From Craterostigma plantagineum (taxonomy: Eukaryota > Streptophyta > Magnoliopsida > Lamiales > Linderniaceae): DNA of 64,000 nucleotides. The notes under the pieces were generated by a model. The model was given only the letters and a program-made list of their open reading frames with translations. It did no database searches and was not told where the DNA came from. A program made the position numbers and the translations under genes. Positions 16,321 through 27,930 of the stretch are shown here, piece after piece; positions within the stretch are counted from its first letter, which is position 1; each line of letters starts with the position of its first letter. The stretch spans positions 5,237,501 to 5,301,500 of the forward strand of contig JAPQWV010000051.1 of assembly GCA_027422505.1 (NCBI GenBank). The letters are read 5' to 3'.

Positions 16321-16747
16321 TCAGGCTCCAATGAAGTTTTAAAATCGAGTTTAGGCCCTGTCAAAAAAAGCAATTAGTTATAAGGATCCGATTCTGCATA
16401 CCACTTCATCGTTCTGCAGCACCACTTCTTTGTTATGCAGTACCACTTATTTGTTCTGCAGTACCACTTCGTTTGTTTTAAAACTTCTTTGTTCTGCAGT
16501 ACCACTTTTTTGTTATGCAGTACCACTTATTGTTCTGCAATACCACTTCGTTTGTTCTGCAATACCACTTCATTTTATGTGCTATTGCAGAACAAACGAA
16601 GTGTTACTGCATAACAAAGAAGTGGTACTACAAAACAAAGAAGTGGTACTACAGAACAATGAAGTGGTATGCAGAATCGGGTCCTTATAACTAATTGATT
16701 TTTCTGACAGGGCCTGAACTCGATTTTTAAAATTGATTGGGGCCTGA
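16321..16747. mobile_element. Foldback element with tandem-repeat arms
   Basis: The outer arms are inverted: caggctccaatgaagttt, then ggccctgtcaaaaaaagcaa, then ttagttataaggatccgatt on the left answer the right arm read in reverse (caggccccaatcaatttt, ggccctgtcagaaaaatcaa, ttagttataaggacccgatt). Inside each arm a unit of about 21 bp, gcagtaccacttctttgttct, is repeated in tandem, head-to-tail on the left and inverted on the right. The centre is at about 16575. The whole can form one long hairpin. No coding capacity is present; open frames over it are repeats of CSTTSLFC-type codons. The target duplication is uncertain. Confidence 0.8.
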
Positions 16748-17274
16748 GTTGAAAAAGCCCCTTCATTATTCGCCTTTAGAAGAAAAAAAAATGAGTAATG
16801 AAGATGTAGATTTTCTTCTACGTTTGGATGGATGCTATTGAGAACAAAAGCAAGACTCTTTTGATGATATAGTCCGGGTGATTCGGATATATTTTCAAGG
16901 CAAAAGTAGAGAATTAATTAACTTTGAGTTTTCTTGAGAGTTTTTGAGTTCTTCGATAGTATTTTCTTGTCTCTCCCTCAATCTAGATAGAGATGCTCTT
17001 TTATAGGAGGTGAAAGGTGATATCCTCTGAATAAAAAATCCTTATCGTACCCATTCGTTTCTTCTTTGTATCCTGTGAATGGCTACTTTTCTCCCAAGAG
17101 TTACATACCTATTCAGGTCCTGGGATGCTTCACGGCTTAAGGCGTAGATCTATAACTATTTCTTCTAATAACTGATTTTTCCTACATCAATAAAATTTGC
17201 GTTGTCTTGCAGATTCATTTCAATATCGAGTTCGCCTAATAAATTCGAATATTTATCTTAGGTGAATATGCACA

Positions 17275-17640
17275 AAATATCCATTTATATAAAAATTTGC
17301 AAGTCAGTACCTCTGCAGAATTTTTTTTATATGAGTACTCGTTTGACTGTGTCTACCATTTTTCCAGTCTTGATGTACATTTTTCTATGTGTATTATGTA
17401 CCACGTTTATACGGTACTTATGTACGTTTCTATATGGTACTTTAATGTGTTATATAATGTATCATTTATTCACTGTATTATTTACCACAATGCGCTTCTA
17501 TATTGTACCTAAGTGTGTTATATCGTACCTTGCGGCGGATCAGGTACAAATGTGCAAAAAAATTATTCTAATAGGTACCTACATATAAAAAAACGCTGGC
17601 AGGGTACTGACTTACAAGTTTTTATATAAACGGGTATTTT
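17275..17640. mobile_element. MITE with long terminal inverted repeats (copy 1)
   Basis: The left end atatccatttatataaaaat, followed by gcaagtcagtacc, is answered at the right end in reverse complement (atacccgtttatataaaaac, gtaagtcagtaccc). The inverted arms extend about 60-90 bp. Between them are AT-rich segments with repeated gtacc and ggtac motifs (gtaccacg, ggtacttatgtac). A related copy lies at about 38886-39275. There are no open frames worth calling. Confidence 0.65.
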
Positions 17641-17644
17641 TCTT

Positions 17645-18704
17645 TAAATTCCCCATTATCTTATCCTACTCATGTGAAAATGAGATATAAACCAATTGAT
17701 CGATTTTCGACATATGAAAAATGTGAATTTTTAATGACGTGTGGAAAACCTAGCAGAAGTACATTCATGCCCATATAAGAAACCAATCCAGCTCTAATAA
17801 TGATACTAACAACGATTTTCTAGTGTTCCGAATTATTCTATATACAATACCGCACCCGCCATTGTATAATTTCTATATTTTATGATAAAGGTCTTTATAA
17901 AAGAAGAGTATATATTTGATCACATTTGGCAAATATTCAAGTGGATTGTTGGTGCAAATGATATTTAATAATATTGGCGTGGCTTGGACATGGAAAATAA
18001 AACTAATCGATGTGTATTTAGATTCTCTATACAACATTTCAATTTTAATTAACTAGTTTTTTACCCTTACAATGCACCGTATTACCTATATATCCATTCT
18101 ATTTTATTAAGCCTCATGGCTCATGTTAAACTGTCAAAGTTGGTCTGTTAATTTAAAAAGTATTAAAATTAATATAAAACTACCTACTATATTTTTTTGT
18201 ATATTCCAATTACACCCCTCTATTTCGAATATACATTTATATAGCATAACATACGCATTTGAGTGTGCAAAAGTACTCGTAAGTATATGTTAATAGAATT
18301 ATAAAATTTATGTTTGATATTGATATATTGTGGAATTAACATGTGATAGTGAAGTTTTTTTGAATTTATTTATTTTTGAGTTAAGGATGACAACATATGA
18401 GACTACTTACAATTTATATAATTATATAAGATTTGACATTTCAGATATGATTATAATCGTATCCTTCAAATTTTTAATTATATTTTCACAAATCCTTTTT
18501 TTCCCTTCCTTCTACACTTATAAACAGCTCTCAAGTCATTTAAATTAAATTATAATTTCATATTTTAAACATCGAAATTAAAAGTAATTCTTAAAATATC
18601 ACTATAGCTTTATATAGTAGTTAAAAAACCAGCCAATATAAATTCCGAAGAAGATCACTGTCTCAAGCATAAAATCACAACAGACACGAAACTCCTCTAT
18701 ATCT

Positions 18705-18761
<57 letters not shown>

Positions 18762-18832
18762 GATATGAAATTATTTTTTCATTCAATTGAACTTATGATA
18801 AAAAAAAAGTAGAAAATTGATAATACACTGCT
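17645..18832. other. AT-rich intergenic DNA with a TA microsatellite
   Basis: No gene is seen. A perfect (TA)n run of about 45 bp lies at about 18708-18753. The end of this stretch probably includes the 3' UTR of the NECAP-like gene. Confidence 0.5.
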
Positions 18833-20527
18833 TTAGAATGCCGCCCAGCCAGCAGCAGTTGTAGTACTACTCTTCCCCGACCCACCAGCCGAAGAAGGAA
18901 GGTTTTTCTGCAACAAAAATTGATCAAAACAAAACCATCTAAACAATATAAAATTTTCGAAAAGAAATCTCGGGCAGAAAATGAATTGTCGACTCATGCA
19001 ACTACGATACCTCGAGCTGAGATAAATCAGAAAGAGCGCTCTCACTAGAGTTCTCCTTTAGGGCCGAACTCTGATTTTTTAACCTACTTTTGATGGCTGG
19101 ATCGTTGGGCGGGGGAGGAAGGGGTGACCGAATTTTGACCGCCCCGCCCGGCGGTGGAGCGAGGCCGAGAGTTTTGGGTTTTTCGGGAACATGGGCTCCG
19201 CCCGAGGGCTTGTTCTTCAGATTTATTCTGATCGTTTCTCCCTCCTACAAAGTAAGAGTGAGAGAAGAAGATGGAAACTTGGAGAATGGAGTATTGCCAT
19301 ATCACTTGGTGATAAGTATAAGAGAATAAGCAGTCCCACAAACGAAAGAATGACTAGGGATTCAAGAAATGGTGATTTTGAGCTATAAATTGGGTACTTA
19401 GAGGCGTTACGTAAACGAACAAATTGGGAAAACACTTTCCTTTATATCTATTTCCACAAAAAGGAATTGAGTTTACCTTCTAAAAAAGTCCACGATTCTG
19501 GGAACGAACATTTGTTCAGAGAGTTCACGTCTAAGAAAAGACAACTAAATGCAGCAGATTATGTAGTAAAAAGGCACAAAAACTACAACATCCATCCAAC
19601 ATCTTCATGTCAATTCCTCGTTCAAAATCAGCTTAGTTCGTTCTACGTTGGAACATACCTAAATAGTCAGCTTCTGCCTTCTTCGAAGTTGCTATTTAAG
19701 AACTTCCCATTGTAAGACGTTGTAATCAGCTAACATCCGAAAACCCTTTCGAACCCCAACTCAAGAAACTATAATTATGACAACCTCAAAATCTCAGCGA
19801 CCATATCTATCCAATTCAATCCAAATTCATAAGCATCTGGTCAGATTTAGATGAATCAACAGGTAATTTCAAATGCCACCGATAATCCTACAGCCCTAAG
19901 AGCTCATAGAAACAACCACACATGGTGCTCAAAAGCCCAGCTAATAAGGAAGGGCACTTGTAAATTGCGATGACTTGATTTCGATTTCAACAATTAGAAG
20001 ACAGACAGGGAAAAGTAAAAACTAGGAACCTTCAATCTGTGATTAACCGCCGGGTGAATATCAATATTGCCTCCGCCGGCGCCCTCCTCGCCGGCCTCTC
20101 CTTCCCTCTCCTCCTCCCTCTTCACATACTTCTCCCAATCGGACAGCGCCACGTTGAAATCGAACGCCTCGTTCCTCTCCCCGAACCCTAGGCCGATGAA
20201 CGCGTGCTTCCCACGCCCGTCCTCTATCCTCAGCACGAAGTACCTCGACGAGTCAAGGGCGGGCTCGACGGCCTGCTCCCTGCCGCCGGGACTGATGAAA
20301 CACGCGGCGAAGAGATCGCCGGAGTTGGGATCTTCGAGGCGGATCTCGCACCGACTGTTGCTGGAAGATATGACCCGCAATCTGCCCGACCAGATCTTGT
20401 CGGAATGGAGCCACTCGCCGCACTTGTATCCGCCGGAGGTCGGCCGGGGAGGGATCTTGAAGACGGAGACCTCGCGGATGACGAGGAGGGTGTGGGAGAA
20501 TGACTCTTCGCTGTCGTCAGACGACAT
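18833..20527 (-). CDS. NECAP-like clathrin-coat accessory protein (DUF1681)
   Basis: A 268-residue protein in three exons: 20527-20030, 19244-19011 and 18907-18833; phases close and introns are GT-AG. The N-terminal half is a PH-like NECAP domain: ESFSHTLLVIREVSVFKIPP, GEWLHSDKIWSGRLRVIS, CEIRLEDPNSGDLFAACF, YFVLRIEDGRGKHAFIGLGF, RNEAFDFNVALSDWEKYVK. Exon 2 opens EGETIRINLK and continues with a proline-rich tail (LGLAPPPGGAVKIRSPLPPPP). The C-terminus GWAAF carries the WxxF-type motif that animal NECAPs use to bind the AP-2 alpha ear. NECAPs help AP-2 and clathrin during endocytosis; in plants the role is inferred from the family. An acidic Gly/Glu stretch (EEREGEAGEEGAGGG) lies at about residues 137-151. 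It looks intact and its length is normal. Confidence 0.92.
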
Positions 20528-20582
20528 CGTTATGCGTGAATTGGATCGGATATTTGGTTTCTGTATTATTTCTGGGTTCTAA

Positions 20583-21190
20583 AGTTATCGAGAGTTTAAC
20601 GTGAGGAGACGTGGGTTTTAAGCCGTGGATGTAAAGCGTGGTTTACAAGGGTGAGACATTTAAGCAAAAATAAGAATAAAAATGGGGTATTTACACAAAC
20701 TTAAACGGAGGCTCATTATAAACCGTATTTGGTCTGTGATATTAAATTAAGTTAATTTTAAAAAGTAAAAAATATGAAGAAAATCACCCATTATATAAAA
20801 TTTTTATATTTATTTACCCTTTTATTTTTAGTTAAATAGTTTATTGCCAGTGCAATGCATGGGTTTTAAATCGCGTTGTTAAAATAAAATTACTAAGATT
20901 CCTTCTATTTAACTTTTTCTGAAACATGATAAAATTTGTAGTTGCTTCTACTTATTTTCAATTATATTTATCTTCACAATCGGATTCTTCTTAACATGCT
21001 CTTTTTCTTTCTCTTTGCTTTAAGACTTGGTAATGTCTCTTCGAGCTTTTGATAGACGCGTCTTTTGATTTACAACGTAGCCTTGCATTTTGGAACAAAG
21101 TTTTCATCCTTTGATGCTCGTTATTATTAATTTTCTTTATAAGAGAATCCAACTCGAGTACTCGAAGTCAAAGTTTAAAGTTCGGTAATC
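20583..21190. other. Intergenic, with a second Helitron-type hairpin
   Basis: AT-rich. At about 20848-20866 the imperfect hairpin ccagtgcaatgcatgg resembles the one at 21208-21224 with similar flanks. It may be the end of an older Helitron. No CTRR end is evident and no gene is seen. Confidence 0.35.
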
Positions 21191-21207
21191 TGATTTATAT
21201 CGTTTTG

Positions 21208-21224
21208 CCCGTGCAATGCACGGG
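21208..21224 (-). terminator. Helitron 3'-terminal hairpin
   Basis: A perfect 7-bp stem (CCCGTGC and GCACGGG) with a 3-nt loop. Hairpins of this kind mark the rolling-circle termination end of plant Helitrons. Confidence 0.6.
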
Positions 21225-21384
21225 TCTTAATATCATAGATAATTTAAATTACTATATGTTAATACAAAAAATGCAATGTTACAATATCACAGATTTTAAA
21301 CTATAAAATCGTAAAATGAATAAGATAACGTAATATATAAATCAAAATGTTATATTTAATGAGAAAAAAATACACAGAAATTAG

Positions 21385-23612
21385 CTACTGACATCGTACT
21401 CTTCGCTTGAAGAACAAATAATTATACTCCTCCTCCCAATCGACTCTAAAAACATGTGATACATTTACTTCATCATCACCTAATTTTGGCGCCCTCAGTA
21501 TAAACATAAATTTCGACATCAGGCAATTATTCACGTAATCTTCTAGTAAGAATGGTCCATCATCTCCACCCTATAATATTGTCCAAAAATTAAACTTAGG
21601 ACCCGTGAAAAAATTGAACCGTGACAACATTTGTACCTCAATGTAAAACTGCTCTAATTCCGATGCTGATATGCCTAATATGACCTTCGCATGATCATTT
21701 CAGCATGTCAACTGTTTGGAGCCAAATTTGTCACTAATTGTTGTCTTTAATCTATATCTGTAGGTCAAACAATAATTTTGCAATAAAAATTAAGAAAATA
21801 TAATTTTAATATAATCACATAAATGCATTTATATGTCGAACAAAGTAATTACCTCGGGATAGTGTGTGTAACCAACCTATTGCAAGGTATGCAATAACCA
21901 TCCGTGACCTTGTTTATCTTACAGAGCGGACACGATTCGTACCAGATTGTCGCCATTTCTATACGAGCTATACATGCGCATACACGAAAGCACCAAACCT
22001 GCATAAAAATAATACCTCTGTCCCGGGTATTTCTTGCCAAAGATTAGTGGGCACGGAGATTAAGAAACTATATTATTTTAATATTATAGTACACCTTTTG
22101 AGGTATGGAGAGAGAAAAGTTATTAGTAGACACGCAATCAAGAAGACTTTTTTTAATATTAATGGTGTAATTAGTTTAATTAGTGGGATAATTTTTTACC
22201 AAAAATGGAAATGGGAAGAATTTTGTAGGATGCCCGAAATAGAAAGATGGAAAGAAATAAGTGGGACGGAGGAAGTATATTATATGTTTACATGATATAA
22301 CGAATACTTTATTTGCGGAAAAAGTAATTGAATATTACGTTCTCAACGACATGGTAATCATTTAAGTTGATTGGAACAGCATCAAGCAAGCTGTGTAATT
22401 GATGTAGAGTGTTTCCCCGTCTTTGATTCAATAAAATATGGTTTCGTGCAATAGTACCCCAATCATACCTGACAAACAATAGTGATTTAATTAAACAATA
22501 TGCAAAGGGAATAACGATTAACAAAATTATAAGAACATAACATACCATAAATGGATCTTTTCGTCTCGTCAGTGTTTGGGTCGACAAAACCTCTGCTAAA
22601 TCTTGTTGTGTTTAGATACGCACCTAAAACGGTCATCATATTAAAAAATACGTTGCAGAATGAAAGGAAAGTTGTGATCATTACCATGCCAAAGAAATAT
22701 AATAAACTATCTAAATTGTTGAACTAACCATCGAAATTCTTTACTTCAACTCTTGATACTGCCAGAATCTGAATCTTTGTTGCATCAAATAAAAGTTTAT
22801 AATCTCCACTTGTGGCAAAGTTTCCCCATAGTGATGCTGCAAAACAAATTATCAAGAAATTATGTAAATGGTAACAACATTATTGGAATATTCGACGTAT
22901 TACATGAGTACCTCATGTCACAAATTAAGATGTTTCGAACATGAGTTTTGACAACCATGCCATTTTTTTCTTGAAACTAACATTTTCTAAATCAACAACA
23001 TAAACCACAAAGCCAATCGCATCTGCAACGAATGTTGAAAGAGAATCTGATTAATAATGTTTAGTGAATGGTGGAAAAATAAAATGAGGATTACTCACCG
23101 ACTAAGTGGTCCTTGTGCGTGGCATACTGATGAATTGTACTTAGTTGATCAAACCGAAAGTTGTGTAGAGGGACATCATCATCAATGCTTGTTTGAGTAT
23201 CCACAATTTTGGTATTTCGATGAAAATTCAACCTATAATTATTCCGCACAGGCCAATCCAAATCTGAAGCAACGTCCACGCTTAAATCATTAATCAATAC
23301 ACGCTCCCTACTTTCAGATATTTGTCAATATCACCATCGTATAAAGTTACTTGTATTTCCGTTCCCTGCTAAAAAAAAGGTTAATAAATAACACAAGTGG
23401 AAGAGTCTTGAATGATAAATTTAAAATTTAAGATGTACTGAATATAAATTTCATACCTCAACATCAATGAAGATTAAATTTTGTACCCTAAACTCTTTAT
23501 TGGATCGTACTCGAGTATGAAGATTGCAACGCCACAATAAACGCCCACGCAAATGCCACGTATAATTGTAGGGGCATATTTGTCTAACTGGTTTGTATGT
23601 TAGATGTGCCAT
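21385..23612 (-). CDS. Helitron-borne RPA70-like single-strand DNA-binding protein
   Basis: The gene starts at the ATG at 23612 (MAHLTYKPVRQICPYNYTW). Exon 1 ends at about 23457 at a GT donor. The next exon carries QGTEIQVTLYDGDIDKYLK, an OB-fold segment (DUF223/RPA type), then HQYATHKDHLV. Further blocks are DAIGFVVYVVDLENV near 23000, LWGNFATSGDYKLLFD near 22820, YLNTTRFSRGF near 22600, TLHQLHSLLDAVPINLND near 22380, and a C-terminal zinc-binding region WYESCPLCKINKVTDGYCIPC at about 21890-21945. It ends in FFKRRVRCQ and a stop near 21385. Plant Helitrons often carry RPA-like genes, presumably to coat single-stranded intermediates. Some junctions and one in-frame stop near 23300 are unresolved, so it may be a pseudogene. 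A Stowaway-type MITE lies in one intron. Confidence 0.65.
22015..22275. mobile_element. Stowaway-type MITE in an intron of the RPA-like gene
   Basis: The ends CCTCTGTCCCGGGTATTTCT and, in reverse from the right, CTTCCTCCGTCCCACTTATT match Tc1/mariner Stowaway termini (CTCCGTCCC core). Each end abuts a TA (22013-22014 and 22276-22277). The interior is AT-rich and non-coding. Confidence 0.75.
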
Positions 23613-24233
23613 CTGCAATTATTAAAACAATTTATTGTAGAGTTAATTATATTAATATATAAATATTTTAAGATATTAAGCATAAAATTAATAAAAACTT
23701 TAAAATAAGTTTTAAAAACCAAAAAATAATATTTCAAATAATACTGTTCATCACATGCTGGATATAACTTTATTGTACACAACATTCTTGGTAATATTAA
23801 ATCGTTCTTGTTGCGTATTAGAATCTTGAGCCCACTTGGTGATGTGACACGGGAAAGCGCAACATAAAGTTGACCGTGACTAAATATGGGATTTGGAAGA
23901 TATAAACCAACCGCATTCAACGTTTGTCCCTGACTTTTATTTATCGTCATTGCAAATGCCAATTTGATAGGAAACTGTCTTCTTCTTATGGCAAAACACG
24001 TATCTTGGTTCGAGGGTGATAGATCAATTCGTGGTATGAGTACATTCTCTCCCGTCTTTGGACCCGATATTACTTTTGCTTCAATCACATTATCTCGTAG
24101 CTTGTAAATAACCAATCGTGTTCCGTTACATAAACCAATCGAATGATTCATGTTACGCAATAAAATGACAGCTGCTCCTACTTTCAGTTCTAAATAATAG
24201 TTGGGAAGGCCCGCAAAATTTGTAGACTGTAGC
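23600..24233 (-). pseudogene. C-terminal part of the Helitron helicase, separated by an insertion
   Basis: From the insertion point the frame reads ELLQSTNFAGLPNYYLELKV, then VILLRNMNHSIGLCNGTRL, FPIKLAFAMTINKSQGQTL and HGQLYVALSRVTSPSGLKIL. These are the last motifs of a PIF1-like superfamily 1 helicase. The upstream part lies at 27931-29054, on the other side of the LTR retrotransposon. The final residues before the stop (YFKVFINFMLNI) are probably read-through beyond the true end. Confidence 0.9.
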
Positions 24234-24238
24234 AACTC
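24234..24238. repeat. Target site duplication AACTC, left copy
   Basis: AACTC directly precedes the TG of the left LTR at 24239. The identical AACTC follows the CA of the right LTR at 27926-27930. Confidence 0.95.
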
Positions 24239-25002
24239 TGATGCGGCCCGAAAAATCGACCCTGCCATCAACAGTGCGCTGGAAGCTATCGGTCCGTCGC
24301 CGTTTCGAACTCGCCGTTTTCGTCTTCGGCAGATCCCTGAAAAGTCACGAAAAGAGGAGCTAAAGGGCGCCGTTTCGGCGACGCCCCTCCGACGCTCAAG
24401 TCAGATAATTATTCATCGGCATTAAAGCTTAAAAGAAATAAGATAATTAAAAACAGTATAAATGAGATATTCAGCTGCTATCAGAGGTGATCCCTTCGTG
24501 TGAGGTCTCGTAATTGTCCATGTTTTATTCAGCGAGAGGCAGCGAGAGAGATAGAGAATCGTATGTGGTGATATGGTGATTAAGTAATAGGAGTTAGTTG
24601 TGATGATAGAAGAAAACGATAGATCCCTTGTACCTTAACCTCCCTCAAGCTTCTTATAGGCCATTTCTGAGGGATAATGACCCATGATCGATTTAGTGGG
24701 GATGTAACCACCCACCATCACTTTCATGCCCATTATGGGTCCAATGGTATGGCCACATGGGCCTTAGACGAGTGGCTTTGGACAGATTGGCACGGTCATG
24801 CGATGCCCACGGGAATATGCTCTACCAAGGTGTTGTTCCTCGGCTAGTGCTCCTCGAGCGTAAGTTGCCGTGGGGATGTTTTTCGCGGGGTGTCGCCTCG
24901 GGAGATATTTTCGCGGGAGATATTCCCGCCTATATCAGTAATGATATTCCCGCCTATATCAGTCAAACACGAATATTTGATCGATAAAATACGGGGATAA
25001 CA
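24239..25002 (-). repeat. 3' LTR (left copy) of the nested LTR retrotransposon
   Basis: Begins TGATGCGGCCCGAAAAATCG and ends GGGGATAACA. It is 22 bp longer than its partner. A 24-bp tandem duplication at about 24921-24963 (tattcccgcctatatcag, twice) accounts for this, less two small indels. Confidence 0.93.
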
Positions 25003-27165
25003 ATAGCCCCCTCACAAATAGTCCAAAAGAGTGTTAGTGATTTTGGACGTAGTATAGGTAAAATATTCGAGTATAACCTGCATCCTTCCTGAGCATCCAC
25101 CTTCCTAAATATCATGTTAATCATTGTAGATATTGAAGAGAAAACATAATCATACCCGACGATGTCCCAGGCGTTGTCATATGTACAGCTCTCAAATTCC
25201 CCTTCCAAGTCGGTTTATTGGCGTTCAAGCCGTGGTCAGTGCATTCGTAGGCTTAGGCTCCGAGCCACAATTATGAGGGAGGGAGTTACGCAAGTTTCGT
25301 GCCACATTCGTGGGCTTTTATCCCGAGCAGGTCGGGTCTTCGGGCGATAGTGGAGATTTATCCCGAGCAGGTTGGGTCTTCGGACGGTGGAGATTTATGT
25401 CCGCCACAAGTGTGGGCTCAGGAGACCTGTCGCCTGAATGCACCCTCCCCACGGCCGAGTCCCCTCTTCGAATCGGCGATGGAGACGTCATCAGAGGTTG
25501 GAGTGGTGGTCGACGCGGCTGCCCCGGATTATTTATTATACCGAGAGAAGCGAATAGTGGCGACATATACGAGGCTCCCTAATATTCCCAAGGGTCGATG
25601 GCGCACGAGAATTCCTGCATTCAAATAGCTCAAAGAAAACGGTGCATATGCGATCAAGTTCGTACATGCCGATGTTGATATTATTTCGTCAAGCGGACCA
25701 GGTTAATTTACGAAAGCATATAACCAGAGCTCAATCAGTCGTCAATATAATTTCTATGATTCGGCAAAAATAAAGGGATAAGCCCCCATAAATTTTTTTT
25801 CTAGAAGCCCGAATAAAATCTAAACCATTAATGTGAGAGACTTCCTAACAGCATGCCCGTCTAATTTATTCCATTATCCCACAGTACTTGAGGCAAGAAA
25901 ATATTTTTCATAAACCTGGTAAAATTCGTAATAGGCTATTACTAATAGCAAACCGACTGAAATTGCTCCCATAGCTTAAAACGAGTAATAGTAGCGGGCC
26001 CACTAAAAGAGGTCTAGGAGCTCATGAAAATTCTCACAACGATAGACCCAATATAACCCTTGAGGAAACTAATTCCAGCAAATATAAATCACTAGGCCCA
26101 GTAAAATTATTTCCAGCGACCAATAAATAGGCCCATATAATTCATTCTAACAGCCCAACAATAATAAACCCACTTATATACTCCAGCAATAATAATATCT
26201 CAACACCCAAATTCTCGTCACTTATTAATTTGACCCACGAATTTTTTTATGCTTCTAGAAATTAGTCTACTGCAAATAACAGAAACACTCCCCACAGTTG
26301 TATAATTTCATATCTTGCCCACAGATATTAATAAAACTTACAACCGGTCCAAACGACGAGGATTTGTCATCGGCGGCCGAAGGGGCGACCACGGTGGTCG
26401 TCGTCAGACCTGCGGGGTTCAGTACCGTGGCGATCTCGCACCAAGAAATCCGAAAATCACGACTTATGGCCCGATTTTAAGTCGATCGCCGCCCTCGCTC
26501 CTTTGAACGGGTCACCCATGGATGGCTCCGAAAATGATGGGCTGTACATGTACAGGGGAAAAGATTAGCCATCGAGGATACGTAATGGGTACCTTTAATT
26601 CCGCGTGATATAAGCCGATTCGCTCGATTCGCCGAGGTTGTGCAGTTAGGATTTTTTGTGATTTCGGCCCTTGAGTGCAGCGATTGTGGTAAGCTCTCGG
26701 ATGCAATGATGCATTGTATGGATGGCTTCCTAACGAGACTTTTTCAGAGATAAGAGCAACGAAGGTGAAGCAGCGGCCGCGAATGTTGCCATCAAAATTT
26801 CCTTCGCTGGTGTGAACTACCGAAAATCGACGATATCATTGCTCGGGTCGGCTTTGTGTCTCCTTAGCTCAGTGTCGATGAAGGCGACTGGTACGTTCGA
26901 GCCTCGACGTTGCGCTCTTCGTCCTGCGCTCGGGGCTGCCGAGATCGGCGTAAGAATCCTCCGCTCGCGGTGCTGATGCGCGTGCCTCGTTTTGCGACAA
27001 CATCGCTCGGGTTCGCTCGGGTCGGTTTTACATTAAATGATGGTGGCAGCGGATTTTCTTTTTTACATCGATCTCGTGGCGGGGTAAACGAGGCAGATAT
27101 TGACGAACTCGAAACAGTTTCAGATTTTCCGATTCTTCCAAGTGCACCTTTTTATTTATACGATT

Positions 27166-27183
27166 CCCACATACGGCGCCAAT
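27166..27183 (-). other. Primer-binding site of the nested LTR retrotransposon
   Basis: The minus strand reads attggcgccgtatgtggg immediately after the 5' LTR, a TGGCGCC-type site complementary to the 3' end of a plant tRNA. It fixes the orientation of the element. Confidence 0.8.
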
Positions 27184-27925
27184 TGATGCGGCCCGAAAAA
27201 TCGACCCTGCCATCAACAGTGCGCTGGAAGCTATCGGTCCGTCGCCGTTTTGAACTCGCCGTTTTCGTCTTCGGCGGATCCCTGAAAAGTCACGAAAAAG
27301 AGGAGCTAAAGGGCGCCGTTTCGGCGACGCCCCTCCGACGCTCAAGTCAGATAATTATTCGTCGGCATTAAAGCTTAAAAGAAATAAGATAATTAAAAGC
27401 AGTATAAATGAGATATTCAGCTCCTATGAGAGGCGATCCCTTCGTGTGAGGTCTCGTAATTGTCCATGTTTTATTCAGCGAGAGGCAGCGAGAGAGATAG
27501 AGAATCGTATGTGGTGATATGGTGATTAAGTAATAGGAGTTAGTTGTGATGATAGAAGAAAACGATAGATCCCTTGTACCTTAACCTCCCTCAAGCTTCT
27601 TATAGGCCATTTCTGAGGGATAATGACCCATGATCGATTTAGTGGGGATATAACCACCCACCATCACTTTCATGCCCATTATGGGTCCAATGGTATGGCC
27701 ACATGGGCCTTAGACGAGTGGGCTTTGGACATATTGGCACGGTCATGCGATGCCCACGGGAATATGCTCTACCAAGGTGTTGTTCCTCGGCTAGTGCTCC
27801 TCGGGCGTAAGTTGCCGTGGGGATATTTTTCGCGGGGTGTCGCCCCGGGAGATATTTTCGCGGGAGATATTCCCGCCTATATCAGTCAAACTCGAATATT
27901 TGATCGATAAAATACGGGGATAACA
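27184..27925 (-). repeat. 5' LTR (right copy) of the nested LTR retrotransposon
   Basis: Has the same TG and CA termini as the copy at 24239-25002, without the internal 24-bp duplication. Confidence 0.93.
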
Positions 27926-27930
27926 AACTC
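27926..27930. repeat. Target site duplication AACTC, right copy
   Basis: Identical to 24234-24238. Together the pair define the insertion point within the helicase frame. Confidence 0.95.

Larger units (their letters stand above)
24239..27925 (-). mobile_element. Non-autonomous LTR retrotransposon inside the Helitron helicase
   Basis: The element is 3.69 kb, with LTRs at 24239-25002 and 27184-27925 and 5-bp AACTC duplications. The minus strand gives attggcgccgtatgtggg next to the right LTR (27166-27183), a tRNA primer-binding site of the TGGCGCC type used by many Ty3/gypsy elements, and a purine-rich gtgagggggctat next to the left LTR. It is therefore inserted in minus orientation. The 2.2 kb interior has no gag, protease, RT or integrase that I can find; open frames over it are short. 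The LTRs differ by only a few bases plus one 24-bp duplication, so the insertion is fairly recent. Confidence 0.93.

Noticed and set aside
24239..27925. A possible CRISPR-like or tandem duplication, from two 750-bp direct repeats
   Set aside because: The repeats have TG/CA ends, a PBS, a PPT and 5-bp target duplications, so they are LTRs.
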